From contig NZ_AP025281.1 of NCBI RefSeq assembly GCF_024347195.1, positions 1,054,001 to 1,118,000 on the forward strand: a DNA stretch of 64,000 nt. Direction: 5' to 3'. The notes beneath the pieces were generated by a model. It was not told the DNA's origin, did no database searches, and saw only the letters and a program-made list of their open reading frames with translations. Shown piece after piece: positions 8,779 to 16,994 of this stretch. The DNA comes from Aliamphritea hakodatensis (GTDB lineage Bacteria > Pseudomonadota > Gammaproteobacteria > Pseudomonadales > Balneatricaceae). Position 1 is the stretch's first letter, and each line of letters begins with the position of its first letter. The translations under genes were made by a program, and so were the position numbers.

Positions 8779-9447
8779 ATGAGCCTGTCACCGGACCTTC
8801 TTAGCGGGCCATGGTTCTGGCTGGCCCAGGCGGGATATTTGTTTTTTCTGCTGTTTGCGATTTACCGGGCACCCTGGCGAACCCTGTTTAATAACCGTCA
8901 GTTACAGCACCTGTTCCTGGGGGCCACTGTTGCACTGATGCTGCTGTGGCAACTGCGGGCCGGGATTTCTCCAGGGCTGGCGATTCATTTCGTGGGCATT
9001 ACGGTGCTGACGCTGATGTTCGGCTGGGATCTGGCGATTCTGGCGGCCAGTATGGCATTGCTGGGGCTGACCATTGTGGGTCAGGAAAACTGGCAGAGTT
9101 TCGGGGTGAACGGTTTCTGCACCATTGTGATTCCGGCGCTGGTGAGCATCGGCATACTCAGGCTGGTGGAAGCGAAGCTGGCGAAAAACTTCTTTGTGTA
9201 CCTGTTTCTCTGTGCGTTTATCGGCGCAGGGATTGCCAGTATTACCGGTGGCCTGACGATGGCCTTCATGCTGTGGATAAACGATGTTTACCCGCTGGAG
9301 AAAATTCATAACGAATACATTCAGTACCTGCCGCTGATCATGTTCCCGGAAGGCCTGCTGAACGGCATCATTATGACGGCGATGATGGTGTTTCATCCGG
9401 ACTGGATCCGCACCTTTGATGCCAAAGCCTACATCGACGAGCAGTAG
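8779..9447 (+). CDS. CbiM-like polytopic membrane protein (COG3235 type)
   Basis: A 222 aa membrane protein with about six hydrophobic segments. Its middle and C-terminal parts (GINxx-like GLAIHFVGITVLTL, NGFCTIVIPAL, FPEGLLNGIIMT) resemble the CbiM-like energy-coupling-factor permease superfamily; I place it with the uncharacterised COG3235-type proteins. It begins 1 base after the rimI stop with GGAG upstream, so it is co-transcribed with holD-rimI. It converges on regA/regB. No ATPase or other transport component is adjacent, so a metal-related role is only a guess. Confidence 0.7.
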   Translation: MSLSPDLLSGPWFWLAQAGYLFFLLFAIYRAPWRTLFNNRQLQHLFLGATVALMLLWQLRAGISPGLAIHFVGITVLTLMFGWDLAILAASMALLGLTIVGQENWQSFGVNGFCTIVIPALVSIGILRLVEAKLAKNFFVYLFLCAFIGAGIASITGGLTMAFMLWINDVYPLEKIHNEYIQYLPLIMFPEGLLNGIIMTAMMVFHPDWIRTFDAKAYIDEQ

Positions 9448-9466
9448 GTGCTGAAGAGCTGCCCGG

Positions 9467-10003
9467 TTATTCCTTCACCGGGCGTTTTACCAGTTTACGC
9501 TGCAGCGTGCGACGGTGCATGCCCAGTGCCCGGGCCGTGGCGGAAATGTTGCCGTCATGTTCCCCTAACACTTTTTGAATATGTTCCCACTCCAGCCGTC
9601 CCACTGACATGGGCTTTTCAGCGATATCAATGTTCGGGTCCGGTTCGCTGTGATTCAGTTTGGCAAGAATCTCATCCGCGTCGGCGGGCTTGGTCAGGTA
9701 ATCTCTGGCGCCGAGTTTAATGGCTTCAACGGCAGTAGAAATGCTCGCATAGCCGGTCAGGATCAGAATTTTTATCTGCGGATTCAGGCGGATCAGTTCC
9801 GGGATCAGGGTGATGCCTGATGCCCCGTCCATTTTCAGGTCCAGGGTTGCATAATCCGGTATCTGACGGCTGAGCAGTGGTTCTGCCTGTTCCGCACTGT
9901 TGGCAACCAGAGGTTCGAATCCCCGCCGCCGCAAGGCTCTGGACAGCACATGCGTAAAGGTTTCATCGTCATCAACAATCAGAAATGTCGGGGTGTCGCT
10001 CAT
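9467..10003 (-). CDS. regA: Redox response regulator of the RegA/PrrA/ActR/RoxR family
   Basis: Short two-domain regulator (178 aa). The receiver domain has the acidic pocket D11-D13, phosphoacceptor D55 (YATLDLKMDG) and the KP motif. The Fis-type DNA-binding helix-turn-helix at the C-terminus reads NISATARALGMHRRTLQRKL, nearly identical to the RegA/PrrA consensus. RegA-type regulators control respiration, redox balance, and carbon and nitrogen metabolism. Its start overlaps the regB stop by 4 bases (ATGA type), so the pair is translationally coupled. Confidence 0.93.
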   Translation of the reverse strand: MSDTPTFLIVDDDETFTHVLSRALRRRGFEPLVANSAEQAEPLLSRQIPDYATLDLKMDGASGITLIPELIRLNPQIKILILTGYASISTAVEAIKLGARDYLTKPADADEILAKLNHSEPDPNIDIAEKPMSVGRLEWEHIQKVLGEHDGNISATARALGMHRRTLQRKLVKRPVKE

Positions 10004-11304
10004 TGTAAATGTTCCCGGGTGTCGGCTGGGTGGACAGGGCTGTCAGGGGTTGATACCGGCAGTGATACCTCTGTCAGTGTGCCACCCTGCGGATGGTTAT
10101 ACAGGCGGACTTCACCGCCGTAAATGGTCAGTGTTGAGGCGGTCAGAAACAGGCCGATCCCCAGACCACTGCCCTTTGTAGTGACAAAGGGTTTTCCGAT
10201 CGCTTCGGCCTGATCCAGTGGAATGCCGGGGCCATGATCACGGATATTGATCCGGACTCTGTCTGCATCTGCTTCCAGACGCAGCTCCAGTGCCTGGCCG
10301 GATTTATCTGCATCGGCGGCATTATTCAGCAGGTTGATGACCGCCTGCTGTAAAGGAATGGAGCTGGCGATGGTTGGTTGGGGCTGCTGTGTAATGACCG
10401 GCTTCAGATACCGCGCTGTGGGGCGTAACACTGACCAGCGTTCCAGTAAGTTATTCAGGAAGCGGTCTGCCGGAAGGTGCAGCGTCTGCTGCTGTTCTTC
10501 CTTAACGGTGGCGGCCAGTTGCTGCAGGTGACCGGTGCAGTTTTCCACCTGCTGACGGAGGATTTTAAGGTCTTCCTGCAGGGCTTTATCCTGGGGGTAA
10601 TCCAGAGAAATTTCTTTCAGCAGGACCCGCATGGTTGCCAGCGGAGTACCCATTTCATGGGCAGTGCCGGCGGCCATGGTTGCCAGTGACAGTAATTGCT
10701 GATCTTGAGTCAGGCGGTCCTTAACCCGGTTAAATCCGTGTTCCTTACGGCGCAGATTTTCGCTGATATTAACAATGAAGTAGGTAATCAGCAGAGCCGT
10801 GAGAATAAAATTAATCCAGATACCGGTGGCGTATAAGTCAATGTAACTGAGGATTGGCAGGTGGTGCCCCGTGGTGGGTGGCCTCAGCGGTACATGATAA
10901 AACAGCAGGAAGGTATAGCTGCTGGTGACCAGCGTGGCGACCAGCCAGGTGTAATTCCGGGGCAGGGTCATGGCGCTGATGATCAGCGGAATCAGCAACA
11001 GAGAGGAGAACGGGTTGCCGGTGCCGCCGAGCTGATACAACAGGCAGACATAGAAGAAAATATCCGCCATGAGCTGAAATAAAAATTCCAGCGGGGTCAG
11101 GGGAAGGTCAGCTTTTAACCGGTAGAGGGTCAGCAGGTTAAGCAGGGTCATGGCCAGCAGGGCAACGATAGCCATCCACAGATGAACAATTACGCCCAGC
11201 CCTTCAACGGCATAAAACAGCAGGCAGGCCTGCGCAATAATGGTCACGGTGCGAATGTAGCTGAGCTGCAGCAGATGATGGCGCGAATCGCTGAAGTGGG
11301 GCAT
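10000..11304 (-). CDS. regB: Redox sensor histidine kinase RegB/PrrB/RoxS family
   Basis: Membrane kinase with six predicted transmembrane segments in residues 1-185. The diagnostic RegB heptapeptide GGxxNPF, linked to quinone sensing, is present as GGTGNPF at 93-99. The H-box is AAGTAHEMGTPLAT with H216. A cysteine lies exactly 40 residues later (C256, VENCTGHL), the same spacing as redox-active C265 after H225 in Rhodobacter capsulatus RegB. HATPase motifs (NLLNNAADA, DHGPGIP, GLGIGLF) complete it. Both redox-sensing features appear intact. It is first gene of a regB-regA operon; a triple GTAAA box lies about 95-120 bases upstream. Confidence 0.95.
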   Translation of the reverse strand: MPHFSDSRHHLLQLSYIRTVTIIAQACLLFYAVEGLGVIVHLWMAIVALLAMTLLNLLTLYRLKADLPLTPLEFLFQLMADIFFYVCLLYQLGGTGNPFSSLLLIPLIISAMTLPRNYTWLVATLVTSSYTFLLFYHVPLRPPTTGHHLPILSYIDLYATGIWINFILTALLITYFIVNISENLRRKEHGFNRVKDRLTQDQQLLSLATMAAGTAHEMGTPLATMRVLLKEISLDYPQDKALQEDLKILRQQVENCTGHLQQLAATVKEEQQQTLHLPADRFLNNLLERWSVLRPTARYLKPVITQQPQPTIASSIPLQQAVINLLNNAADADKSGQALELRLEADADRVRINIRDHGPGIPLDQAEAIGKPFVTTKGSGLGIGLFLTASTLTIYGGEVRLYNHPQGGTLTEVSLPVSTPDSPVHPADTREHLQ

Positions 11305-11657
11305 GTGCGTCGGTGCGTGGCTATTAACGGGTGTGTGGAAAAGGCGATTATACCTGAAGGTAAACGCAAATGATTGTGGCGGTTTGTCGCATCAACTTTA
11401 CCTAACTTTACAGACACTTTACCCAAGTTAACCCGTGAAACAGGCATGCTTAAGCCACTGTGAGCAGGCCTGGTTCCCCCCGTTCTGCTGCCGTAGCAGA
11501 CCCTTCAGGCTTGTTTACAGTATCTTTTTATCTGTTCTCGGGAAGAGATTTGCGTCGGCCGGGAGGCTGCCGTTAATTGTGTGGGACGTGTCGCTGAATG
11601 GGGAGGGTGGCCGGGCGAACAGGTGAGGAACTGTTTTTTCAACAGGAGGACTGACGA
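11305..11657. other. Intergenic region between regB and the small secreted protein gene
   Basis: 353 bases without a supported gene between two divergent genes. The notable content is the three phased GTAAA/TTTAC repeats at 11397-11422. An ATG-initiated frame at 11435-11626 has no recognisable protein features. AACAGGAGG at 11641-11649 is the ribosome binding site of the following gene. Confidence 0.6.
11397..11422 (-). promoter_or_regulatory. Triple GTAAA box, CpxR-like tandem operator candidate
   Basis: On the minus strand GTAAA occurs three times (plus-strand TTTAC at 11397-11401, 11407-11411 and 11418-11422), with 5- and 6-base spacers. GTAAA-N5-GTAAA is the known CpxR consensus in enterobacteria; similar direct repeats with 10-11 bp period bind other OmpR-type regulators. 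The three copies lie on one face of the helix. The site lies upstream of regB and of the divergent gene for a secreted protein. Binding by CpxR is inference. Confidence 0.5.
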
Positions 11658-11996
11658 ATGAAGACGATACTGATCGCATCACTGACCGGCATACTGACAT
11701 TCTCAGCCATGCAGGTGGCCGCACATCCGGGTAATCACCATGGTGTAAGACATTTACCGGCGGGCGCCGTCAGCGTGGTGCTATCCGGTATGAAGTACTG
11801 GCTGAAGGATGATGTGTATTACCGTAAACAGAATAATGTCTATGTAAGAGTCGCCTCACCGAAAGGCGCGACACTGGTGCGGGTCCCAAAAGGGGCTGTG
11901 CTGGTTAAGCATAAAGGCCAGCCGTATTACCGGTATAACAATGTCTACTACCGCTGGGTGCCTAAAGCCCGGGGGTATAAGGTGGTCAGTTTCTGA
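11658..11996 (+). CDS. Small secreted protein with YY-rich repeats (DUF6515-like)
   Basis: A 112 aa protein with a clear Sec signal peptide (MKTILIASLTGILTFSAMQVAA, cleavage after about residue 22), so it is periplasmic or exported. The mature part has recurring units of the form P-G-A…Y-Y-R-x-x-N-x-Y-Y (KYWLKDDVYYRKQNNVYVRV; QPYYRYNNVYYRWVP), resembling small envelope proteins of the DUF6515 kind. AGGAGG precedes the ATG. A strong terminator follows at 12011-12047. Function unknown; the CpxR-like box upstream would fit an envelope-stress role, but that is inference. Confidence 0.75.
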   Translation: MKTILIASLTGILTFSAMQVAAHPGNHHGVRHLPAGAVSVVLSGMKYWLKDDVYYRKQNNVYVRVASPKGATLVRVPKGAVLVKHKGQPYYRYNNVYYRWVPKARGYKVVSF

Positions 11997-12010
11997 ATTG
12001 CCGATTACAG

Positions 12011-12047
12011 AAAAGCCGCGACAGTCTCAGACTGACGCGGCTTTTTT
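12011..12047. terminator. Intrinsic terminator after the small secreted protein gene
   Basis: Hairpin with arms AAAAGCCGCG and CGCGGCTTTTTT and inner pairing AGTCT/AGACT. A-runs and T-runs on both sides make it usable for both convergent genes, including mmsA on the minus strand. Confidence 0.85.
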
Positions 12048-12066
12048 ATTACGCTTTACAAGACGG

Positions 12067-13596
12067 TTAACCGGCGACGCAGCTGCGTACGCTGGAGTCT
12101 TTTTTGGCCGCGGCAGGCTGGCCTGCTTTCGGATCAACCGTACGGATGGTGGCAACCTTGTTCTGGGTGAAGAAATCGATGGCATCTTTGCCCTGTACTT
12201 TGTTGTTACCGACCAGTGACCCTTTAATGCCGCCGAATGGCAGGTAAGGGTGCGGCGCGCACACGCCGACGTTCACGCCGATCATGCCAACATCGGCTTC
12301 GTTGATGAATTTTTCGGTGTAGTAGCTGTTCTGGGTGAAGATACAGGCACCGTTACCCATCTCGTGATTGCGGATCATGCGAAGGCCTCCGTTAATGCAG
12401 CCGACTTTCATGATGCTCAGTACCGGGCCGAAAATCTCATCTTTGGCGATCGGCATGCACGGGGTTACATCGGTAAATACGGTCGGGCCAACGAAGTAAC
12501 CGTCACGGTTGGCTTCAGGCAGGTCCGGGTTACGGCCGTCCAGCGCCAGTTTGGCACCGGCTTCAATGCCCAGATCAATGTAGTGATGGATGCGTTCTTT
12601 AGCTTTGGCTGAGATCACCGGGCCCATGAAAACGTCCGGATCCATTGCATCACCCACGGTGAGATTTTTAGATGCTTCCAGCAGGCGTTCGATGAATTCA
12701 TCATAAATCTCTTCCACCACTGCGATATTGGACACCGCCAGACAACGCTGACCGGCAGAGCCGTAGCCTGACATCAGGACGTTCTCGATCAGCAGATCCA
12801 TCGGTGCATCTTCCATCGCCAGCAGGAAGTTTTTCGCACCGCCTAACAGCATGGTTTTCTTACCATGCTTGCCGGCACCCGCCGCAATGGACTTAGCCGT
12901 TGGGGTAGAGCCTACCAGACAGATACCGGTAACGTTTTCATCGTCGTACCAGGCTTCTACGGTGTCACGGTCGCCGTGAACAATGTTTACCACGCCTTTT
13001 GGCAGGCCGGTTTCGACAATCAGATCCATCATGCGCTGCATGAACAGCGGTGATTCGGTAGATGGCTTGTAGACGAATGTGTTGCCGGTACCGATGGCAA
13101 ACGGAATAAACCAGCCGAATACCAGCGCCGGGAAGTTGAACGGTGCTACACCACAGAAGACGCCCAACGGTGCTTTGATCACCCGGCCGTTGATGTTGTT
13201 GGCGATGCCCTGAATGGTTTCGCCCTGCATCAGCGCCGGAATGCTGCAGGCCATCTGCAGAATTTCGATAACCCGGCCCACTTCGCCGCGGGCTTCGGCA
13301 ATGTGTTTTGCCTGATCTACAGCGATGGCTTCTGCCAGCATTTCGTGGTTATCCACCATGGCGCGGTGCATTTTAAAGATAAAGTCCATCCGCTTGGGTA
13401 ATGGCATGGCGCTCCATTCCGGAAAGGCTTCTGCCGCCGCCGCCACTGCCTGACGGGAGGTTTCTGCGGAAGACAGCGGTACTTCACCGATGACCGCACC
13501 GGTCGACGGGTTTTTTAACGGTTCGTATTGTCCGTTGCTTTCATCCAGCCACTCACCGTTGATGTGGTTTTTAATTTTGATGTATTGACTGCTCAT
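12067..13596 (-). CDS. mmsA: Methylmalonate/malonate-semialdehyde dehydrogenase (CoA-acylating) family
   Basis: Aldehyde dehydrogenase superfamily, 509 aa. The nucleophile is in GSAGQRCLAVSN, and GGAKN stands where ordinary ALDHs have the general-base glutamate; both mark the CoA-acylating MMSDH branch. This branch converts (methyl)malonate semialdehyde to propionyl- or acetyl-CoA in valine, inositol or beta-alanine breakdown. The C-terminus has an unusual ~20-residue Ala/Lys tail. It is the last gene of a minus-strand run after a PotABCD-type importer, which suggests it finishes catabolism of whatever is imported, perhaps a beta-alanine-yielding amine. Start ATG 13596 with GGAAA upstream. 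Confidence 0.85.
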   Translation of the reverse strand: MSSQYIKIKNHINGEWLDESNGQYEPLKNPSTGAVIGEVPLSSAETSRQAVAAAAEAFPEWSAMPLPKRMDFIFKMHRAMVDNHEMLAEAIAVDQAKHIAEARGEVGRVIEILQMACSIPALMQGETIQGIANNINGRVIKAPLGVFCGVAPFNFPALVFGWFIPFAIGTGNTFVYKPSTESPLFMQRMMDLIVETGLPKGVVNIVHGDRDTVEAWYDDENVTGICLVGSTPTAKSIAAGAGKHGKKTMLLGGAKNFLLAMEDAPMDLLIENVLMSGYGSAGQRCLAVSNIAVVEEIYDEFIERLLEASKNLTVGDAMDPDVFMGPVISAKAKERIHHYIDLGIEAGAKLALDGRNPDLPEANRDGYFVGPTVFTDVTPCMPIAKDEIFGPVLSIMKVGCINGGLRMIRNHEMGNGACIFTQNSYYTEKFINEADVGMIGVNVGVCAPHPYLPFGGIKGSLVGNNKVQGKDAIDFFTQNKVATIRTVDPKAGQPAAAKKDSSVRSCVAG

Positions 13597-13624
13597 TTCT
13601 GTATTTCCTGCATGTCTGAAAAAC

Positions 13625-13653
13625 TCTGCCCGGTCCGAAGCATGCCGGGCAGA
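13625..13653 (-). terminator. Hairpin between potC-like gene and mmsA
   Basis: Perfect 9-bp inverted repeat TCTGCCCGG/CCGGGCAGA with an 11-base loop. On the minus strand it is followed by GTTTTTC, so it looks like a weak intrinsic terminator inside the operon. It could lower mmsA expression relative to the transporter genes. Confidence 0.55.
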
Positions 13654-13661
13654 AAGGTGAA

Positions 13662-14513
13662 TTATGAAATCTGGCCGGTACGGATCCGTTCACCACGGGC
13701 CCGCAGGTATTCAATGGTCAGTAACAGCAGGGCTGATACCACCACCAGTAATACGGCGACCGCCAGAATGGTCGGGTTAATCTGTTCCCGCAGGCCGGAG
13801 AACATCTGGCGCGGAATGGTGCGCTGCTCAGGGCCGGCGAGGAACAGGATCACTACCACTTCATCGAAGGAGGTAATGAAGGCAAACAGTGAGCCGGAGA
13901 TCACGCCGGGGCGGATCAGCGGCATAATGACTTTAAAAAAGGTATAGCTTGGCGAAGCGCCCATGCCCAGAGATGCTCTGACCAGTGAGTAGTCAAAGCC
14001 GCTGAGGGCTGCGTTAACGGTAATGATCACAAACGGGGTGCCGAGTGCAGCATGAGCAATAATGACGCCGAGATAGCTGCCTGCAAGCCCCAACTGGGTA
14101 TAAAAGAAGTACATCCCCGCCGCAGTGATGATCAGCGGGACGATCATTGGCGACAGCAGAATGGCCATGATCATCCGTTGCATCGGCATGTCCGCCCGGG
14201 ACAGGCCAATCGCCGCCAACGTACCCAGCACGGTGGCGATGACGGTCGCGGCCGCACCGATCAGGAAGCTGTTCTTAATGGCCAGAATCCATTTATCGTC
14301 ATTGATGATCTCGGCATACCACTTCAGCGAATAGGCGTCGGGATCAAAGGCCAGCATGCCTTCGGTGAAGCTGAAGTAAGGCTCAACGTTGAACGACAGG
14401 GGAATGATCACCAGAATCGGCAACATCAGAAAAGCCAGCACGGCCCAGGCCGTCAGCCGCAGGCTGTGCATGCCCAGCTTGTGCCAGAAATTAAAGTATT
14501 TAGGAAATTGCAT
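13662..14513 (-). CDS. PotC-type ABC transporter permease
   Basis: A 283 aa inner-membrane permease with six hydrophobic segments and the EAA loop (RASLGMGASPSYTFFKVIMPLIRPGVISG) that contacts the ATPase. This fits PotC of spermidine/putrescine importers. It starts 6 bases after the PotB-type gene. Together with the ATPase, binding protein and PotB-type permease on the same strand it forms a complete type I importer. Exact substrate is not readable from sequence; a polyamine or related amine is plausible. Confidence 0.88.
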   Translation of the reverse strand: MQFPKYFNFWHKLGMHSLRLTAWAVLAFLMLPILVIIPLSFNVEPYFSFTEGMLAFDPDAYSLKWYAEIINDDKWILAIKNSFLIGAAATVIATVLGTLAAIGLSRADMPMQRMIMAILLSPMIVPLIITAAGMYFFYTQLGLAGSYLGVIIAHAALGTPFVIITVNAALSGFDYSLVRASLGMGASPSYTFFKVIMPLIRPGVISGSLFAFITSFDEVVVILFLAGPEQRTIPRQMFSGLREQINPTILAVAVLLVVVSALLLLTIEYLRARGERIRTGQIS

Positions 14514-14519
14514 CGTCAG

Positions 14520-15818
14520 TTACCCCAGTTTGATGTTACTTACGCCGACTAACCGGTCGTAGATCCAGTACAGCAGGGTGATCAGTATCAGCAGGATGGA
14601 ACCCAGTGCGGCGGCCAGTTCCCAGTTGTTAGATGACTGCATGTGGAACGCGATAATGTTACTGATCATCTGGCCGTCGGTGCCGCCGACCAGTGCCGGG
14701 GTGATGTAGTAACCGATGGAGATGATGAACACTAACAAGGCACCGGCACTCAGGCCCGGCAGGGTCATCGGGAAATAAATCCGGCAGAAGGCTGACAGGG
14801 GTTTTGCCCCCAGTGACAGCGCCGCCCGGAAGTAGCTCGGGTCGATGCCTTTCATGACGCTGTACAGGGGCAGGATCATGAAGGGCAGCAGTATGTGGGT
14901 CATGGCGATGACGGTTGAGAACTGGGTATAGAGCATCTCAATGGGTTCGCTGATGATGTGCAGAGTTATCAGGAAGTCGTTAATGACTCCGTTGGTCTGC
15001 AGAATGGCGATCCAGGCGGTGGTCCGCACTAACAGGGATGTCCAGAATGGCAGCAATACGAATACCATCAGGGTGTTGGCGACCTTGGCCGGCGCTGTGG
15101 CCAGATAGTAGGCCAGCGGGAAGCCGATGGCGGCGGTTAAAAAGGTAATCAGCAGGGCAATTTTCAGGCTCTTGGCAAAGAGTTTGATGTAGATGTTGGT
15201 GTCCCGGGCAACAATCTCCCCCTGTTCGTTACGGGTCAGGTCGGTGGCGGTCAGATAAAAACTGTCGGTAAACACTTCGCCGGAGGACTTCATCGTCCGC
15301 CAGATGCGCACATCCTGCCACTGTTTTTTTGCCGCCAGCAGGTGCTCGCCACCTTCACTGATCAGCGTGGCTTCATCCAGTTTTTTCAGTTTACGGGCGC
15401 TGGACTTGATGGTGCTTGAACTGCCCGGCAGGCCCCGGTTAATTTCTTCGGCCAGTTTGCCGGAGCGGCGTTCTTGGGCCAGATAGTGCAGCTCTTTCGC
15501 GAATACATTCAGGGTGGCTGTGTCCGGAATACTGTCTCCGCTTTCATCCCAGGATTGCAGTGCCTGCAAGGTCTCCGGGATCAGTTGGGCAACTGTCGGA
15601 TGGTAAACACTGCGGTACAGCATGGTTCCGATAGGGGCGATAAAGGCGATCAGTACAAAGACGATCAGCGGGATAACGAAGGCGGTGGCGATCAGTTTGC
15701 GGCGACGCAGGTTACGCTTGCTCTGGCGCTTTTCTTCCGGTGTCAGTCCGGAATGCGCACCGCTGTCTTCATTAAACGAAGCGGCGGTATGCGCGGCGGT
15801 TAATTCAGCTTGAGACAT
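14520..15818 (-). CDS. PotB-type ABC transporter permease with long N-terminal extension
   Basis: Permease partner of the PotC-type protein, with an EAA loop AALSLGAKPLSAFCRIYFPMTLPGLSAG. I place the start at ATG 15818 (432 aa, MSQAELTAAH), preceded by AAAGGG; an upstream in-frame start at 15869 would run into the hairpin at 15845-15864. The protein is about 130-150 residues longer than classical PotB. A ~30-residue polar N-terminus precedes TM1, and a ~115-residue hydrophilic insert (about residues 75-190) between TM1 and TM2 should face the periplasm. Long PotB variants of this kind occur in marine proteobacteria. Confidence 0.85.
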   Translation of the reverse strand: MSQAELTAAHTAASFNEDSGAHSGLTPEEKRQSKRNLRRRKLIATAFVIPLIVFVLIAFIAPIGTMLYRSVYHPTVAQLIPETLQALQSWDESGDSIPDTATLNVFAKELHYLAQERRSGKLAEEINRGLPGSSSTIKSSARKLKKLDEATLISEGGEHLLAAKKQWQDVRIWRTMKSSGEVFTDSFYLTATDLTRNEQGEIVARDTNIYIKLFAKSLKIALLITFLTAAIGFPLAYYLATAPAKVANTLMVFVLLPFWTSLLVRTTAWIAILQTNGVINDFLITLHIISEPIEMLYTQFSTVIAMTHILLPFMILPLYSVMKGIDPSYFRAALSLGAKPLSAFCRIYFPMTLPGLSAGALLVFIISIGYYITPALVGGTDGQMISNIIAFHMQSSNNWELAAALGSILLILITLLYWIYDRLVGVSNIKLG

Positions 15819-15844
15819 GGGACGGCCCTTTCTTATTGTTATAA

Positions 15845-15864
15845 GGGCACTCCGCAGAGTGCCC
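15845..15864 (-). repeat. Stable hairpin between binding-protein and permease genes
   Basis: Perfect 8-bp inverted repeat GGGCACTC/GAGTGCCC with a 4-base loop in the 71-base gap after the binding-protein gene. No T-run follows on the minus strand, so it is better read as an mRNA-stabilising 3' hairpin than as a terminator. Such hairpins after binding-protein genes raise their expression relative to permease genes. Confidence 0.6.
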
Positions 15865-15889
15865 GGCATGCACAGTGTCAGCTATCGGC

Positions 15890-16945
15890 TCAGTTGAGCA
15901 GCCATTCGTTGAATTTTTCACCCAGAGATTCGCCGTAGTCAGCCCAGAATTCACCGGACGCTTTCAGGCCTTCATCCAGGTGAGCTGATGGCAGTTTCGG
16001 TAAAATGGCATCATCCATGTAGGCGTAGGCAGATTTACGGGTCGGGCCGTAGGCCACATCCTGCATGCCGCTTTCCGGCTTGGAACCGGTGGCAAAACGG
16101 ATGAATTCTTCGGCCACTTCTTTCTTCTTAGAGCCGCGTACGATGGCCCATACATCCAGATCATAGATGTGAGCATCCCACACCATTTCAAATGGCTTGT
16201 TGTCTTTCTGAATGGCATCGAAGATTCGGCCGTTGGCCGATTGCGCCATGATGGCACCGCCGTCGTTCAGCAGTTGTGGCACCTGTGACCAGCTGTCGAA
16301 CCACACCAAATCGTTCTTGATGGTATCCAGTTTGGCGAATGCGCGGGCCTGACCTTCATCGGTGGAGAGAAGGTCGTAGACTTCATCTTTCGGCACACCG
16401 TCGGCAATCAGTGCCCACTCAAGGTTGACCTGTGGGCGTTTACGCAGCGCGCGTTTGCCCGGGAATTTTGAGGTATTGAAGAAATCGTCGATGGAGTTTG
16501 GATTGCCGCCTTTGATGGTGTCCTGATTGTAGGCGTACAGTATGGTCCAGATGATGTTACCGACGCCACACTCGTTGGCCAGCGCCTGAGGGATAAAGTC
16601 GTCTTTCGCCGCGACACCGTCATCACCCGGTGGCAGGGTGTCCTGAGGGAATACTTCCAGCAAACCTTCGGAACAGGCCCGTTCCAGATCAATTACTTCC
16701 ACGTCCACCACATCCCAGAGGATGTTGCCGCTTTCTACCTGCGCTTTAAGCTCGGCGATACCGCCGGAATAGTTTTCGAACAGGATTTTATGGCCGGTTT
16801 TCTCCATAAAGGGATCCAGCATGTGTTTTTGCTGGGCCGCACCATACGCGCCGCCGAAGGAGACGGCAGTAAACTGCTCAGCCATCGCCGGTGACATTGC
16901 CGTACATAGCGCCAGAGCAGCGCCGAATCGTTTGAGATGTTTCAT
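15890..16945 (-). CDS. PotD-type periplasmic substrate-binding protein
   Basis: A 351 aa extracellular solute-binding protein of the PotD/PotF group. The signal peptide is MKHLKRFGAALALCTAMSPAMA, followed by a mature start EQFTAVSFGGAYGAAQQKHM typical of the family. It delivers ligand to the PotB/PotC-type permeases encoded next. The binding pocket cannot be assigned to spermidine, putrescine or another cation from sequence alone. Upstream is the ATPase gene (49-base gap). A hairpin follows at 15845-15864. Confidence 0.9.
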   Translation of the reverse strand: MKHLKRFGAALALCTAMSPAMAEQFTAVSFGGAYGAAQQKHMLDPFMEKTGHKILFENYSGGIAELKAQVESGNILWDVVDVEVIDLERACSEGLLEVFPQDTLPPGDDGVAAKDDFIPQALANECGVGNIIWTILYAYNQDTIKGGNPNSIDDFFNTSKFPGKRALRKRPQVNLEWALIADGVPKDEVYDLLSTDEGQARAFAKLDTIKNDLVWFDSWSQVPQLLNDGGAIMAQSANGRIFDAIQKDNKPFEMVWDAHIYDLDVWAIVRGSKKKEVAEEFIRFATGSKPESGMQDVAYGPTRKSAYAYMDDAILPKLPSAHLDEGLKASGEFWADYGESLGEKFNEWLLN

Positions 16946-16994
16946 TATTATTTTTCCTCTTACGTGTTTACGGGTATTGCTGTGCTAAAAAACG

